Positions 7,991 through 15,828 of a stretch of 64,000 nucleotides of DNA are shown here, in pieces. Below the pieces are notes generated by a model. It ran no database searches and was not told where the DNA came from. It saw only the letters and a list, made by a program, of their open reading frames with translations. A program made the position numbers and the translations under genes. This stretch comes from Marinobacter sp. DY40_1A1 (lineage in GTDB: Bacteria > Pseudomonadota > Gammaproteobacteria > Pseudomonadales > Oleiphilaceae): NCBI RefSeq assembly GCF_016597815.1, contig NZ_VCHA01000001.1, positions 310,001-374,000 of the forward strand, written 5' to 3'. The first letter of the stretch is position 1, and every line of letters begins with the position of its first letter.

Positions 7991-9355
7991 GGTTACCTCT
8001 TTCAGACGAATTGCACTCAGGGTTCCGGCCAGCCCCATCAACCCAAGCACTACGATCACTGCAGCGTTGGAAATCAGCGACAAGAGTGCGGTTAGTCCTC
8101 CGGTAGCAAGCAGCAAAAACCCGATCACGGTATTGCTCACAGCCGTGTAGTCTGTGCGTTTGTTGCCTCCAGCCATATCCACCAAATAGGTTTTCCGGCC
8201 CAGTCTCACGCCTGCGTGGGCAATGCTGAGTGCGAAAAATGCCACCGGGTAAAACCAGCCGTTGCCTACACCAGTGCCTGCAAACATGGCAGTTAGCCCT
8301 ACGGACAAGCACACAGCACTGGCGATTGCCGCACCACGAATCATCACCCGTCGGCTGGAGGTGTCTGCCATCCACCCCCAGAAACTGGCGGATACGGAGC
8401 TGGCCAGGCTGCTTGCCAGAAGGAACACGCCAAGCATTAAACCTGTATCCGATTCTTTTTGAGCCAGCACCACAAAATAGGGCGATGCCAGAGCCGAGCA
8501 CAGCAAGAGAGCGCGGGTAATCACAAAGTTACGGAAGGGCGCGTCATCCCTCAGTAATGACAAGCTTTTGAACGCTTCGGTAAGGGCGTTACCACCACCG
8601 TCGGTTTCACCTTCGTGCTCTTCAACGCCTGCAAACAGAATTCCCGCAATCACCCAGAGCGCAGCTGCCAGCAAAAGTAGCAGACTATAAAATGCGATGG
8701 TCGGGTCGCCCTGATCCCTGAACAAAATCACCGTCAACAGAACCGTCGCTGTGCCACCGATAGTGGCTGCAAGGCCGGAGAGCCTGCCTCTGCGGGTTTT
8801 CGGAATGCACTTTCCCTGAACATCTTTCATGGCCACGGAGCAGAACCCCCGAGACAGGGAGAATACAATCAGCGCAGCGACAATGCCGCCGCCGGCTGTA
8901 TAGCCCTCAAGAAACCAGACGCAAGCAGCCATGGCAGTCACGCTGATGGCCTGTCCAAAGCTGCCAAGTGTCCAGAACCATTTGCGCACCGGTTTGCGGC
9001 GAACCCAAGCTGCAATCATCATTTGGGGAACCATAGAGCCTGATTCCCGAATGGGAACGAGCCAGGCCACCAGAGCCGGCGCGCCAATGGCGCTCATTAG
9101 CCAGGCAAGCACGGTTTTCGGGCTGATTAACAAGTCGCCCAGCTTGGTCAGTACGTTGGCTGCCAGAATCAGGAAGAAGTTGCGTGGCACCACATTGCAG
9201 GCTTCGGCTGGGATGTCTTTGCATACCCGGGCGTCTTCTTCGTTGGCGATCAGGCTGTATAGCCGGTCGACAGGTCGTTCGAAGAGCCCGTTACCTGTCT
9301 GGTCGCCCGCGTTGGAAGAGGAGTTTTTCTGAATTGGTGTTTGTTGCTGGGACAA
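7982..9355 (-). CDS. MFS transporter, last gene of the iron-regulated cluster (TTG start)
   Basis: A protein of about 457 residues with around eleven to twelve hydrophobic segments and a short polar N terminus, in the major facilitator pattern. Segments such as RKPVRKWFWTLG after helix 2 and PKTRRGRLSGLAATIGG in the middle fit the conserved cytoplasmic loops of that fold. The best start is TTG at 9355, because GGAGGG (9368-9363) sits exactly seven bases upstream. The longer ATG frame from 9406 has no ribosome binding site. It begins 83 bases after the DUF1513 stop, in the same direction, so it is probably co-transcribed with the Fur-controlled imelysin genes. The substrate is unknown; an iron-related compound is only a guess. 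Confidence 0.82.
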   Translation of the reverse strand: MSQQQTPIQKNSSSNAGDQTGNGLFERPVDRLYSLIANEEDARVCKDIPAEACNVVPRNFFLILAANVLTKLGDLLISPKTVLAWLMSAIGAPALVAWLVPIRESGSMVPQMMIAAWVRRKPVRKWFWTLGSFGQAISVTAMAACVWFLEGYTAGGGIVAALIVFSLSRGFCSVAMKDVQGKCIPKTRRGRLSGLAATIGGTATVLLTVILFRDQGDPTIAFYSLLLLLAAALWVIAGILFAGVEEHEGETDGGGNALTEAFKSLSLLRDDAPFRNFVITRALLLCSALASPYFVVLAQKESDTGLMLGVFLLASSLASSVSASFWGWMADTSSRRVMIRGAAIASAVCLSVGLTAMFAGTGVGNGWFYPVAFFALSIAHAGVRLGRKTYLVDMAGGNKRTDYTAVSNTVIGFLLLATGGLTALLSLISNAAVIVVLGLMGLAGTLSAIRLKEVTSG

Positions 9356-9438
9356 GCCGCTGCCCTCCGTAAAATGGATAGCCAAGGATACCAGCCGGGC
9401 CGGCACCCCAGTACCCCGGAATGCAGATTAGCGATGGT

Positions 9439-10539
9439 TCATACCAGATGATGATCCCACTGAACCGGCATGCTGGCAATTTCTTCCGCCGGTTTTCCCT
9501 TGCCCATGCGAACCAGCTTGCCGCGGCCTGAAGATACTAAAAAGTCTCCCCCGGCCAAAGCTTCAACACCGGCACAGTCCGGGATGGCAGCCTTTTCAAT
9601 TACTTTCCCGGAGCGACTGTTGAAGATTAACGCTGTCCCACCTATCGGGGAGGCGATGGCAACCAGGTCGTTTTCAGGGTGAGCCACTATGCTGGCGATG
9701 TAATTACCCAGCTCCCGGTGAGTGGCCGCACCAAAGTCGATCTCTTCGTAGCGTCCGTTGCGGTAACGCGCAACCAGTGGCGGCAGCTCATGAGCTGGCC
9801 CCTGATATTGGTAGGCGGCATAAACAGTGCCGTCTTGAGCAACATCCACATGCCGGGTACTGAGTTGATGGTGTGACGGCTGGAACCGGGCGAGAATGTC
9901 GCCGGAGAGCCTGTCCATCATCAACAGCGCTGGCTTCATAGTGGGCAGGTTGAGCTTGATGCGGTCGTAATCCGGGTGGGTAAGAATGCCGCCCAACCCA
10001 ACGACCAGTGTTTGGCCGTCCGGGTGCATAGTGATCTGATGCGGGCCTATGCCGTTCAGCTCAAAGGTATCCACCCGTCGATAATGTTGATGGCTATCGT
10101 AAACTGCGATAATGCCCTCTCCGGGCTCATAGCGGTTAACGGGAGCGTACAAATAACGACCGTCTGGTGAGAATACACCATGGCCTACAAAATGCTCGCC
10201 TTTGGCCGCTTCAATGCGGTGCAGCCGATCGCCTGATTCGCTATTGAAAACATAGAAAGCCCAGCCTGGCCGACGCTCAAAGAACACCACTTGTGCGGTA
10301 TTCGGTCGGTTACAGCCACTGTGGCAGCGAGAGCCTACCGGGGATTGCCATAGCATCTTGCCATCTGGCGCTATGGCGCTTACCGCAAAACGGTTGTCTT
10401 GCAGACCTATAGCGCCGGTGTATTGCTGAGGGCTCTGGTTACCCGCTTTGCGGGGCAGCAGGGTGCAGCCGGAAAGGCTGATGGCAGCGCTACCAGTGAG
10501 GGCGGATTTAATGAAGCTTCGGCGAGTCAGTTCAGGCAT
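9439..10539 (-). CDS. DUF1513 family Tat-exported protein
   Basis: A 366-residue protein with a twin-arginine leader TRRSFIKSALTG (residues 5-16) and a following SGC lipobox-like site, so it is probably exported folded and may be lipid-anchored. The body has repeated beta-strand segments (GVFSPDGRYLYAPVN, ITMHPDGQTLVVGLGG) of a seven-bladed propeller type, matching DUF1513. The start at 10539 has GGAGAGG just upstream, 10 bases after the imelysin stop at 10550. The family is regularly found with imelysin and di-heme DUF1111 proteins in iron-regulated operons, as here. A role in periplasmic iron or redox handling is inferred; the biochemistry is not established. Confidence 0.86.
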   Translation of the reverse strand: MPELTRRSFIKSALTGSAAISLSGCTLLPRKAGNQSPQQYTGAIGLQDNRFAVSAIAPDGKMLWQSPVGSRCHSGCNRPNTAQVVFFERRPGWAFYVFNSESGDRLHRIEAAKGEHFVGHGVFSPDGRYLYAPVNRYEPGEGIIAVYDSHQHYRRVDTFELNGIGPHQITMHPDGQTLVVGLGGILTHPDYDRIKLNLPTMKPALLMMDRLSGDILARFQPSHHQLSTRHVDVAQDGTVYAAYQYQGPAHELPPLVARYRNGRYEEIDFGAATHRELGNYIASIVAHPENDLVAIASPIGGTALIFNSRSGKVIEKAAIPDCAGVEALAGGDFLVSSGRGKLVRMGKGKPAEEIASMPVQWDHHLV

Positions 10540-10549
10540 GGACCTCTCC

Positions 10550-11599
10550 TCAGTCTCCGTCGCTGGAATTAAAGCCACGCACCACGCCAAGCTCAACGGC
10601 TGCACGGTCATTTACCAGTGACGTCAGCTGAGTGATGTCGATATATAGGCTTTGCAGCAATTTGTATCCGTTATCGTCAGCCAGTAAGGGTGCCATCGGG
10701 CGGTCGAGTTCCGGAAAGTTAGCCAGCACTTCGTCGAACTGCTGTGCGATCTGCTCGGCGAGATCGGGCTGTTTCCGATCTGTGAGGAGTTTAGAGAAGG
10801 CTGGCAGGAAACTCTGTTTGAGTCCCTGAACACTGGCGCCCATGGCAGCAAGGCTGGCTTCGCTTCGCCAGGCATCGGCGCTGTAAACTGAGCGTTTACC
10901 GTTACCGCGCAGGCCCATTGGCGTAGCCAGGCGCCGCTCCTCAAGAATCTCCAGCCCGGCCATGGCAGAGCGTATAGTTGTATCTGTGTACTGATCACTG
11001 CCAAGGTAGTTGCTCTGAAAACCCTGCCAGTCATTTGCCAAGGATTGGCCGTTGTCGGCGATATGTCGGGTTACTGCAAGCAATAGTTTACAGCTGCGCC
11101 CGGCTGGCAGTGCTTCTTCGCCGTTAGCGAAGGCCTGGTCGTACAGCAAATACTCCGCCATTGGGAAGCCCTGCACGGCGACGCCGGATTCACTGACTTT
11201 TTCAGGTGTGATCGGCGCTTCGTCTTTAAGCAGGTAGGAAGCCTTGCGGGCCACGAGGTTTTTCGGATCCGGCCAGAACTGGAATTGCCAGGCGCGATTT
11301 CCCTGCTCTACCGGGCCAAAATCCACAAAACGAACCTGTTGCCAGGCCAGAAATGCCTCCAGCCAGGCCTGCTTTGTCTGCTCAAGCCCTTCCGGCGAGG
11401 GGGCCTGACAATAGCTCGCCGCCTGGCTGGACAGAGCTTGGCCTTGTGTCGCCAGGTTCTGATAACCCGTGAGAACGTCGCTGTGCCATTGCTTTCGGTA
11501 TTCAATAGTTTGGCTATCTGCATTATTGGCCGTTGCCGCCGCCAGCGGAGAAACGGCCACCGATGAGGCGAGTAAGAAGGTCAGTGCCAGTCGCGTCAT
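10550..11599 (-). CDS. imelysin family protein, second copy (GxHxxE motif altered)
   Basis: A 349-residue periplasmic protein with a Sec signal peptide (MTRLALTFLLASSVAVSPLA). The body is alpha-helical and matches the imelysin/ICMP fold, e.g. AWLEAFLAWQQVRFVDFGP and GLRGNGKRSVYSADAWRS. The metal-site motif GxHxxE, present in the first imelysin of this operon, reads GFPMAEYLL here. The glutamate is kept but the histidine is lost. This protein may therefore bind metal differently or act as a partner. The start at 11599 has GGAG upstream and lies 11 bases after the DUF1111 stop, indicating tight operon coupling. An earlier in-frame start at 11707 would overlap that gene without a ribosome site. 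Confidence 0.87.
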   Translation of the reverse strand: MTRLALTFLLASSVAVSPLAAATANNADSQTIEYRKQWHSDVLTGYQNLATQGQALSSQAASYCQAPSPEGLEQTKQAWLEAFLAWQQVRFVDFGPVEQGNRAWQFQFWPDPKNLVARKASYLLKDEAPITPEKVSESGVAVQGFPMAEYLLYDQAFANGEEALPAGRSCKLLLAVTRHIADNGQSLANDWQGFQSNYLGSDQYTDTTIRSAMAGLEILEERRLATPMGLRGNGKRSVYSADAWRSEASLAAMGASVQGLKQSFLPAFSKLLTDRKQPDLAEQIAQQFDEVLANFPELDRPMAPLLADDNGYKLLQSLYIDITQLTSLVNDRAAVELGVVRGFNSSDGD

Positions 11600-11610
11600 G
11601 TCGGGCTCCA

Positions 11611-13020
11611 TTATAGAGAAGTCAGAAAATCGATCAGTGCCTGTCGGTCTTCGGCGCTGAACCCGGTGTAAAGCGCCACCGCCGGAGCCGCTTCTCCTCC
11701 GTGCCACAGGATGGCCTCTTCCAGAGTGCGCGCTCGGCCATCATGTAAAAAGCCGGCTTGCGGATTAACGATTTGCGCCAGACCAATGCCCCAGAGTGGC
11801 TGTGTGCGCCATTCGTTGCCGTTTGCCAGAAACTCATCGCGGCCATCGGCAAGGGCAGGGCCCATATCGTGCAGCAGCATGTCGGTATAGGGCCAGATAG
11901 TCTGCTTGCTCAAATCAGGGCGTTCCGGGTCTGTTCCTGTGACATGTCGGGGGGTGTGACACCCGGCGCATCCGGTTTCGTTAAATAGCTGCGCACCCTT
12001 CTGGACTGCGGGATCTTCCATGTTGCGTCGAGCGGGTACGGCCAGGCTCTTTGCATAGAAGGTGACAAAGTTTGCGATCTTGTCGCTCACTTCCGGCTGG
12101 CCACCGTCGGGAAAGCGGTCACATTCCTGTTCAGGCGTGCAGTCAGTAGATGGCTTCAGGCTGGAAGTTAGCCCCATATCGCCGGCAAAGGCGCCCATGC
12201 TTTGCTGGTGTACATTGGGCTCGGCTGCTTTCCAGCCAAAACGGCCGGGCACTGTCTGTTTGGTTTCCAGATCCCACACCAGATTAAGCTTGCCGGAAAT
12301 GCCATCGCCATTCTCATCCTGCGGGTCGGCCAGGGCTTCCAGGTCGGCGATCGGAATCGCTTCGAGCAGCCCCATGCCAATCATAGGCGGCGCGACCCGA
12401 GGGGAAATCAGAAGATCTTCGGGCAGAGGACCGTAGTTGGGGTTCTCTATCCGGTAAACCGGCTCTCTCAGATCCACTATGGTGCCGTCAGCCAAGGTCT
12501 TTGTTACCGGGTTCCATGTAAGCACCATATCGGCTTCAGGCTTTGCACCGGGCAGGGCAGCGGTTTGCAGTTGGCTGCCGTACACCGGCGCCGGCTTAAA
12601 ACCCTGGGTAAGCAGAATATCTGCGTCTACTCCCGGGTCGGCTGGAACCGCCAGGCGCAAGAACAGGGACACAGCTGTTTCATCAGCAGCGGGCGGGTGG
12701 CCGCGACCATCTTTGATATGGCAGCCTTGGCAGGAGTTGGTGTTGAATAAAGGGCCTAGTCCATCCCGCGCGGTGGTGCTGGCCGGCGCTTCAACCCAGG
12801 GGTTACGGAAAAAGCTGTTACCAACGCTGAAGTCCAGGCGCTTGGTCATGGAAAGATTGCCTTGGGGTAGGGAGTAGGCGTTGGTGTCGAACTGCTCAAC
12901 CGTGCCATCGCCGCCGGTATTGGGGGAGTCCTGCAACGGAAAGCCCGCATGGGAGGCGGCGTGAATGGGTAGGCCGATACCGAAAATCAGCAGCCCCGTG
13001 ATGAGTTGTGTTCTGGTCAT
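11611..13020 (-). CDS. di-heme oxidoreductase-like DUF1111 protein
   Basis: A protein of about 470 residues with a signal peptide (LITGLLIFGIGLPIHAAS) and two c-type haem motifs, CQGCH near residue 100 and CAGCH near residue 345, as in the DUF1111 family related to MauG and cytochrome c peroxidases. Segments GHPPAADE and GFLHDGRARTLEEAILWHGG are typical. It is periplasmic and probably redox-active; the substrate is unknown. Position between two imelysin genes matches a recurrent iron-regulated gene set. The start at 13020 begins the signal peptide; 13035 is also possible, since neither has a strong ribosome site. The upstream gap holds two stem-loops. Confidence 0.88.
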   Translation of the reverse strand: MTRTQLITGLLIFGIGLPIHAASHAGFPLQDSPNTGGDGTVEQFDTNAYSLPQGNLSMTKRLDFSVGNSFFRNPWVEAPASTTARDGLGPLFNTNSCQGCHIKDGRGHPPAADETAVSLFLRLAVPADPGVDADILLTQGFKPAPVYGSQLQTAALPGAKPEADMVLTWNPVTKTLADGTIVDLREPVYRIENPNYGPLPEDLLISPRVAPPMIGMGLLEAIPIADLEALADPQDENGDGISGKLNLVWDLETKQTVPGRFGWKAAEPNVHQQSMGAFAGDMGLTSSLKPSTDCTPEQECDRFPDGGQPEVSDKIANFVTFYAKSLAVPARRNMEDPAVQKGAQLFNETGCAGCHTPRHVTGTDPERPDLSKQTIWPYTDMLLHDMGPALADGRDEFLANGNEWRTQPLWGIGLAQIVNPQAGFLHDGRARTLEEAILWHGGEAAPAVALYTGFSAEDRQALIDFLTSL

Positions 13021-13044
13021 TAATTTGTTCCACATAATTGAATA

Positions 13045-13132
13045 AGCCATGGAAAATCCGCTCTTCTCAAAGCGGGCTTTCCATGGCTATATCGTGTTCC
13101 TTGATAACCCGGGGCCGCGCTCGCCCCCGGGT
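13045..13132 (-). promoter_or_regulatory. two intra-operon stem-loops
   Basis: AGCCATGGAAA at 13045 pairs with TTTCCATGGCT ending at 13088, with two mismatches further inside the stem. ACCCGGGG (13107-13114) pairs perfectly with CCCCGGGT (13125-13132). Neither is followed by a T-run in the direction of transcription. They lie between the first imelysin gene and the DUF1111 gene, where they may protect the upstream message or partly attenuate transcription, giving more imelysin than downstream protein. The role is inferred. Confidence 0.45.
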
Positions 13133-13155
13133 ATCGTTTTCTTTCCTGTTTACTT

Positions 13156-14454
13156 TCAGAAAGAGTGGCCTGCGTCGTCTGGCGAAAGAGCTTCAAGGCC
13201 AAGCTGCCGAGCTGCTTGCTCAATGGAGCCGGTTTGCTCTACCAATGCCATAATCGCGCCATTCACAATGCTTGCTCCTTCTGCATTTCCTGGTGCAATC
13301 ATCATATCAAAGGGCATGGGGTTCTGGCTTGATTCGGCCTTGGCCTTCATCATTCCCAGTGCGCTCATGGATGCCTCAAGCTGGGCATTCAGGCGGGCGT
13401 CCAGGTCAGGGTTGGTTTGCGCTACCAGATCGGACAACGAAGGGCCAGATACCAGACTGCCGTCTACACGACGGTAGTTGCCGGTATAGACGTTCTGAAT
13501 GCCCTGGCCATTATAGTAGTGGGAGTTGTGGGTGTTATCACTGAAGCAGTCGTGCTCGTCTTCGTATGAGTTAGCTTCAAGGGCCACCTTCATGCGCTCA
13601 CCAGCCAGCTCACCCAGGGACAGAGAGCCCATGCCGAACAGCATTTTTTGCACGCCTTCGTCGGCATCCGCGGCCATAAGCTGGCTGCGATAATTGTCAG
13701 AGGCACCTGGTGCCCACTGTGCAACCATCCACTCCAGATCAGACACCAGAAGGTCGGTTACCGCGTCGAGGTATTCACCCCGGCGGTCGCAGTTGCCGTT
13801 GGTGCAGTCGGCACCGGCTGCATAATCAGTTACTGGCCGCTCGCCACTGCCAGGATCAAATCCGTGCAGATCTTGTCCCCACAACAAAAATTCAATGGCG
13901 TGATAGCCGGTGGCCACGTTTGCTTCCGAACCACCAATCTCATTCAGGTTAGCAAGCAGCTCTGGCGTGAGGTTTGTTACATCGAGGGTTTCGCCGCCAA
14001 CATTGATGCTTTTGCTGCCAATAATATTGGCGGTTGCGCCAGCATTGCCGAGCTCATATTGGTAATCGTCGGCCTGAACGTAGTCGATCAGCCCTTCATC
14101 CAGAGGCCAGGCGTTCAGTTGGCCTTCCCAGTCATCCACAATCGCGTTGCCGAAGCGGAACACTTCTGTTTGCTGGTAGGGCACACGAGCTGCGAGCCAA
14201 GCTTCCTTGGCCGCTTTCATGTTGGCTTCAGTAGGGTCGGAAATTAATCGGTCGGTAGCCTTGTTCAGTGCCTTGGCAGTAATCAGGGCGTCTTCATATC
14301 CGGCATGCGCTACGTCGGCATAGTGCTCTACAACCGACATTTTGGTGGCTGGTTGGGAGTCTGCTGCCTCTGGTGAGGTGGTGTTGGCGCAGCCAGCACC
14401 TGTTGTGGCGGCAACAGCGAGCGCAAGAGTGGCCGGTCGAAAAAGTGTCTTCAT
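13156..14454 (-). CDS. imelysin family protein (iron-regulated, IrpA-like)
   Basis: A protein of about 432 residues with an N-terminal signal sequence and a cysteine at the expected cleavage point (TTGAGC), so probably a lipoprotein. It belongs to the imelysin/M75-like family. The metal-site motif GYHAIEFLLWGQD (GxHxxE) is intact, and flanking segments VPYQQTEVFRFGN and HNSHYYNGQGIQNVY are typical of IrpA-like proteins. The start at 14454 has CGGAG upstream. The in-frame ATG at 14511 falls inside the -10 box of the proposed promoter and cannot be the start. It heads the operon continuing with DUF1111, imelysin, DUF1513 and the MFS transporter. Iron regulation is inferred from the Fur box at 14594 and from knowledge of the family. 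Confidence 0.9.
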   Translation of the reverse strand: MKTLFRPATLALAVAATTGAGCANTTSPEAADSQPATKMSVVEHYADVAHAGYEDALITAKALNKATDRLISDPTEANMKAAKEAWLAARVPYQQTEVFRFGNAIVDDWEGQLNAWPLDEGLIDYVQADDYQYELGNAGATANIIGSKSINVGGETLDVTNLTPELLANLNEIGGSEANVATGYHAIEFLLWGQDLHGFDPGSGERPVTDYAAGADCTNGNCDRRGEYLDAVTDLLVSDLEWMVAQWAPGASDNYRSQLMAADADEGVQKMLFGMGSLSLGELAGERMKVALEANSYEDEHDCFSDNTHNSHYYNGQGIQNVYTGNYRRVDGSLVSGPSLSDLVAQTNPDLDARLNAQLEASMSALGMMKAKAESSQNPMPFDMMIAPGNAEGASIVNGAIMALVEQTGSIEQAARQLGLEALSPDDAGHSF

Positions 14455-14510
14455 TGAGGACTCCGGGATTTTAGAAATGAGCATGGTAATAGGAGTTATT
14501 ATCGTTCGCA

Positions 14511-14539
14511 ATTATGTTTGTTGAGGCTTTTCAGCGCAA
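14511..14539 (-). promoter_or_regulatory. promoter of the imelysin operon
   Basis: On the minus strand, TTGCGC (14539-14534), a 17-nt spacer and CATAAT (14516-14511) form a good sigma-70-like promoter. Transcription would start near 14504, giving a leader of about 50 bases. The stretch GCGAACGATAATAAC just after the -10 box resembles a weak Fur half-site. Confidence 0.55.
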
Positions 14540-14593
14540 GAGTGTTCTGGCGTTTTTTAGCGTGGCCTGGTCAAAAAAAGCGTGATATCAAAT

Positions 14594-14612
14594 TTTAATG
14601 ATAATCATTTGC
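14594..14612. promoter_or_regulatory. Fur box in the divergent region
   Basis: The central 13 bases AATGATAATCATT (14597-14609) match the Fur consensus exactly, and the 19-mer matches at 15 of 19 positions. It lies 140 bases upstream of the first imelysin gene and overlaps the -35 box of a plus-strand promoter. Under iron sufficiency Fur would be expected to repress the plus-strand promoter, and possibly the imelysin promoter through the weaker downstream site. Confidence 0.82.
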
Positions 14613-14636
14613 AAATACGATTTGTGATGCTAGATT
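14609..14636 (+). promoter_or_regulatory. Fur-overlapped plus-strand promoter
   Basis: TTGCAA (14609-14614), 16 bases, then TAGATT (14631-14636) is a plausible sigma-70 promoter. Its -35 box is partly inside the Fur box. It points toward the small ORF at 14673 and rlmJ. Confidence 0.5.
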
Positions 14637-14672
14637 CTGATTTGAACGTGCTCTTATATCAGGGGAAAAAGT

Positions 14673-14831
14673 ATGAGCGGATCAGTGGTTAGGCTAGCAG
14701 GCTCTTCAAAGAGTGTTTTCTCAGCGTGGCAGTCGCTTCGTAAGTCGGTTGATAAAACCAGCGTTGTCGCTGGGCAACCTGAGAGCTGCGGTTCTGGCCA
14801 GCCACCTCCCAACACTAGCCGTTCTGGCTGA
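14673..14831 (+). CDS. possible 52-residue small protein (or Fur-controlled RNA)
   Basis: An ATG at 14673 with AGGGGA (14661-14666) six bases upstream opens a 52-codon frame ending at TGA 14829-14831. It lies about 30 bases after the predicted start site of the Fur-overlapped promoter. The product starts MSGSVVRLAG and is Ser/Gly/Pro-rich and basic, with one Cys and no signal peptide or membrane segment. I recognise no family. The region is followed by tandem stem-loops. The transcript could instead act as an iron-responsive RNA or as a leader for rlmJ. Coding status is unproven. Confidence 0.35.
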   Translation: MSGSVVRLAGSSKSVFSAWQSLRKSVDKTSVVAGQPESCGSGQPPPNTSRSG

Positions 14832-14873
14832 CATCCGGCTGCACCGCGCCGCTTCTTCTGTCTTGCTTGGCTC

Positions 14874-14912
14874 GAGAGCGCTTTTTCCAGCGCTCTCTTG
14901 CACTGGGAGTGC
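14874..14912 (+). terminator. tandem stem-loops before rlmJ
   Basis: GAGAGCGCT (14874-14882) pairs perfectly with AGCGCTCTC (14889-14897). A second hairpin GCACT/AGTGC spans 14900-14912. No T-run follows, so termination would be partial. They could end the Fur-controlled transcript or shape an rlmJ leader. Confidence 0.4.
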
Positions 14913-14953
14913 GCGCTCGGGCTTAATAGCTTCTGTTTATCGGGAGCTGATTT

Positions 14954-15793
14954 ATGTTGAGTTATCTTCACGCCTTTCATGCCGGGAACTTTGCTGATGT
15001 TCAGAAGCACGGGGCGTTAACACTTGCCCTGTCTATGATGCAGGCGAAGCCTTCCGCTATTGCTTGTTTTGATACCCACGCTGGTAGCGCCATTTATGAC
15101 CTCAAGAGCGACCGCGCACGGAAAACTGCGGAAGCGGACCTGGGCGTACAAAAATTGTGGGCAAGCCGGAACAGCTTATCTTCCGGAGATTGGCAGTCGG
15201 TTTTGAAAGTGTTGTCCCGGTTCAATGCGGGAGAGGGGGCGTTAACGGTTTATCCCGGCTCCCCAGCCTGGTTTCGCCAGTTTTTGCGCCCTGGCGATTC
15301 GCTGACAGCATTTGAGCTACACCCCACGGAAAGTAGCCAACTCGCCGGTTGGGCCGCTGACCAAAATGTTCGGGTGATGCATGAAGATGGTCTGAAAGGG
15401 CTGTTGAGGCAATTGCCGCCGGCACAACCCAGGCTGATGGCTTTGATTGATCCCTCCTATGAAATCAAATCCGAATATTCCGATGTTGCTGCGACGCTGC
15501 AGAAAGCATGGCAGAAGTGCCGACACGGTGTTTATCTTGTGTGGTATCCCGTGCTTACCAGTGGTCTGCAAGCTACTTTGAAGCAAGCTGTGAAAGACAG
15601 CCCACTGCGCAAAGTCTGGTGCAGTGAAGTACACCTGAAAACACCCCCGGAGCGAGGCATGACAGGTTCCGGCATGCTGGTTGTTAATCCACCATGGGGG
15701 TTTGAAGACCGTTTTTCTGCCATGATTGAGGATATTGCAGGCGAGTCTGCGCTGGGCCTTTCCCACGAACACGGCTGGTTGGTGCCTGAATAA
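14954..15793 (+). CDS. rlmJ: 23S rRNA (adenine(2030)-N6)-methyltransferase RlmJ
   Basis: A 279-residue SAM-dependent methyltransferase that modifies A2030 of 23S rRNA. The N terminus MLSYLHAFHAGNFADVQKH is the family hallmark. The catalytic motif ALIDPSYEIKSEY corresponds to the DPPY motif of N6-adenine methyltransferases, with Ser in place of the second Pro. The C-terminal VVNPPWGFE is also typical. GGGAGC sits nine bases before the ATG. Length matches the E. coli protein. It is followed 35 bases later by an unrelated gene in the same direction. The long upstream region holds the Fur-controlled promoter and small ORF described separately. Confidence 0.95.
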   Translation: MLSYLHAFHAGNFADVQKHGALTLALSMMQAKPSAIACFDTHAGSAIYDLKSDRARKTAEADLGVQKLWASRNSLSSGDWQSVLKVLSRFNAGEGALTVYPGSPAWFRQFLRPGDSLTAFELHPTESSQLAGWAADQNVRVMHEDGLKGLLRQLPPAQPRLMALIDPSYEIKSEYSDVAATLQKAWQKCRHGVYLVWYPVLTSGLQATLKQAVKDSPLRKVWCSEVHLKTPPERGMTGSGMLVVNPPWGFEDRFSAMIEDIAGESALGLSHEHGWLVPE

Positions 15794-15828
15794 GCAGGTT
15801 AGCCGCTGGTCATGCAGGAGCTGTTTTT

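Noticed and set aside
14493..14511. Second full Fur box at the imelysin promoter
   Set aside because: Only about 10 of 19 consensus positions match, so it is mentioned as a weak half-site rather than called.
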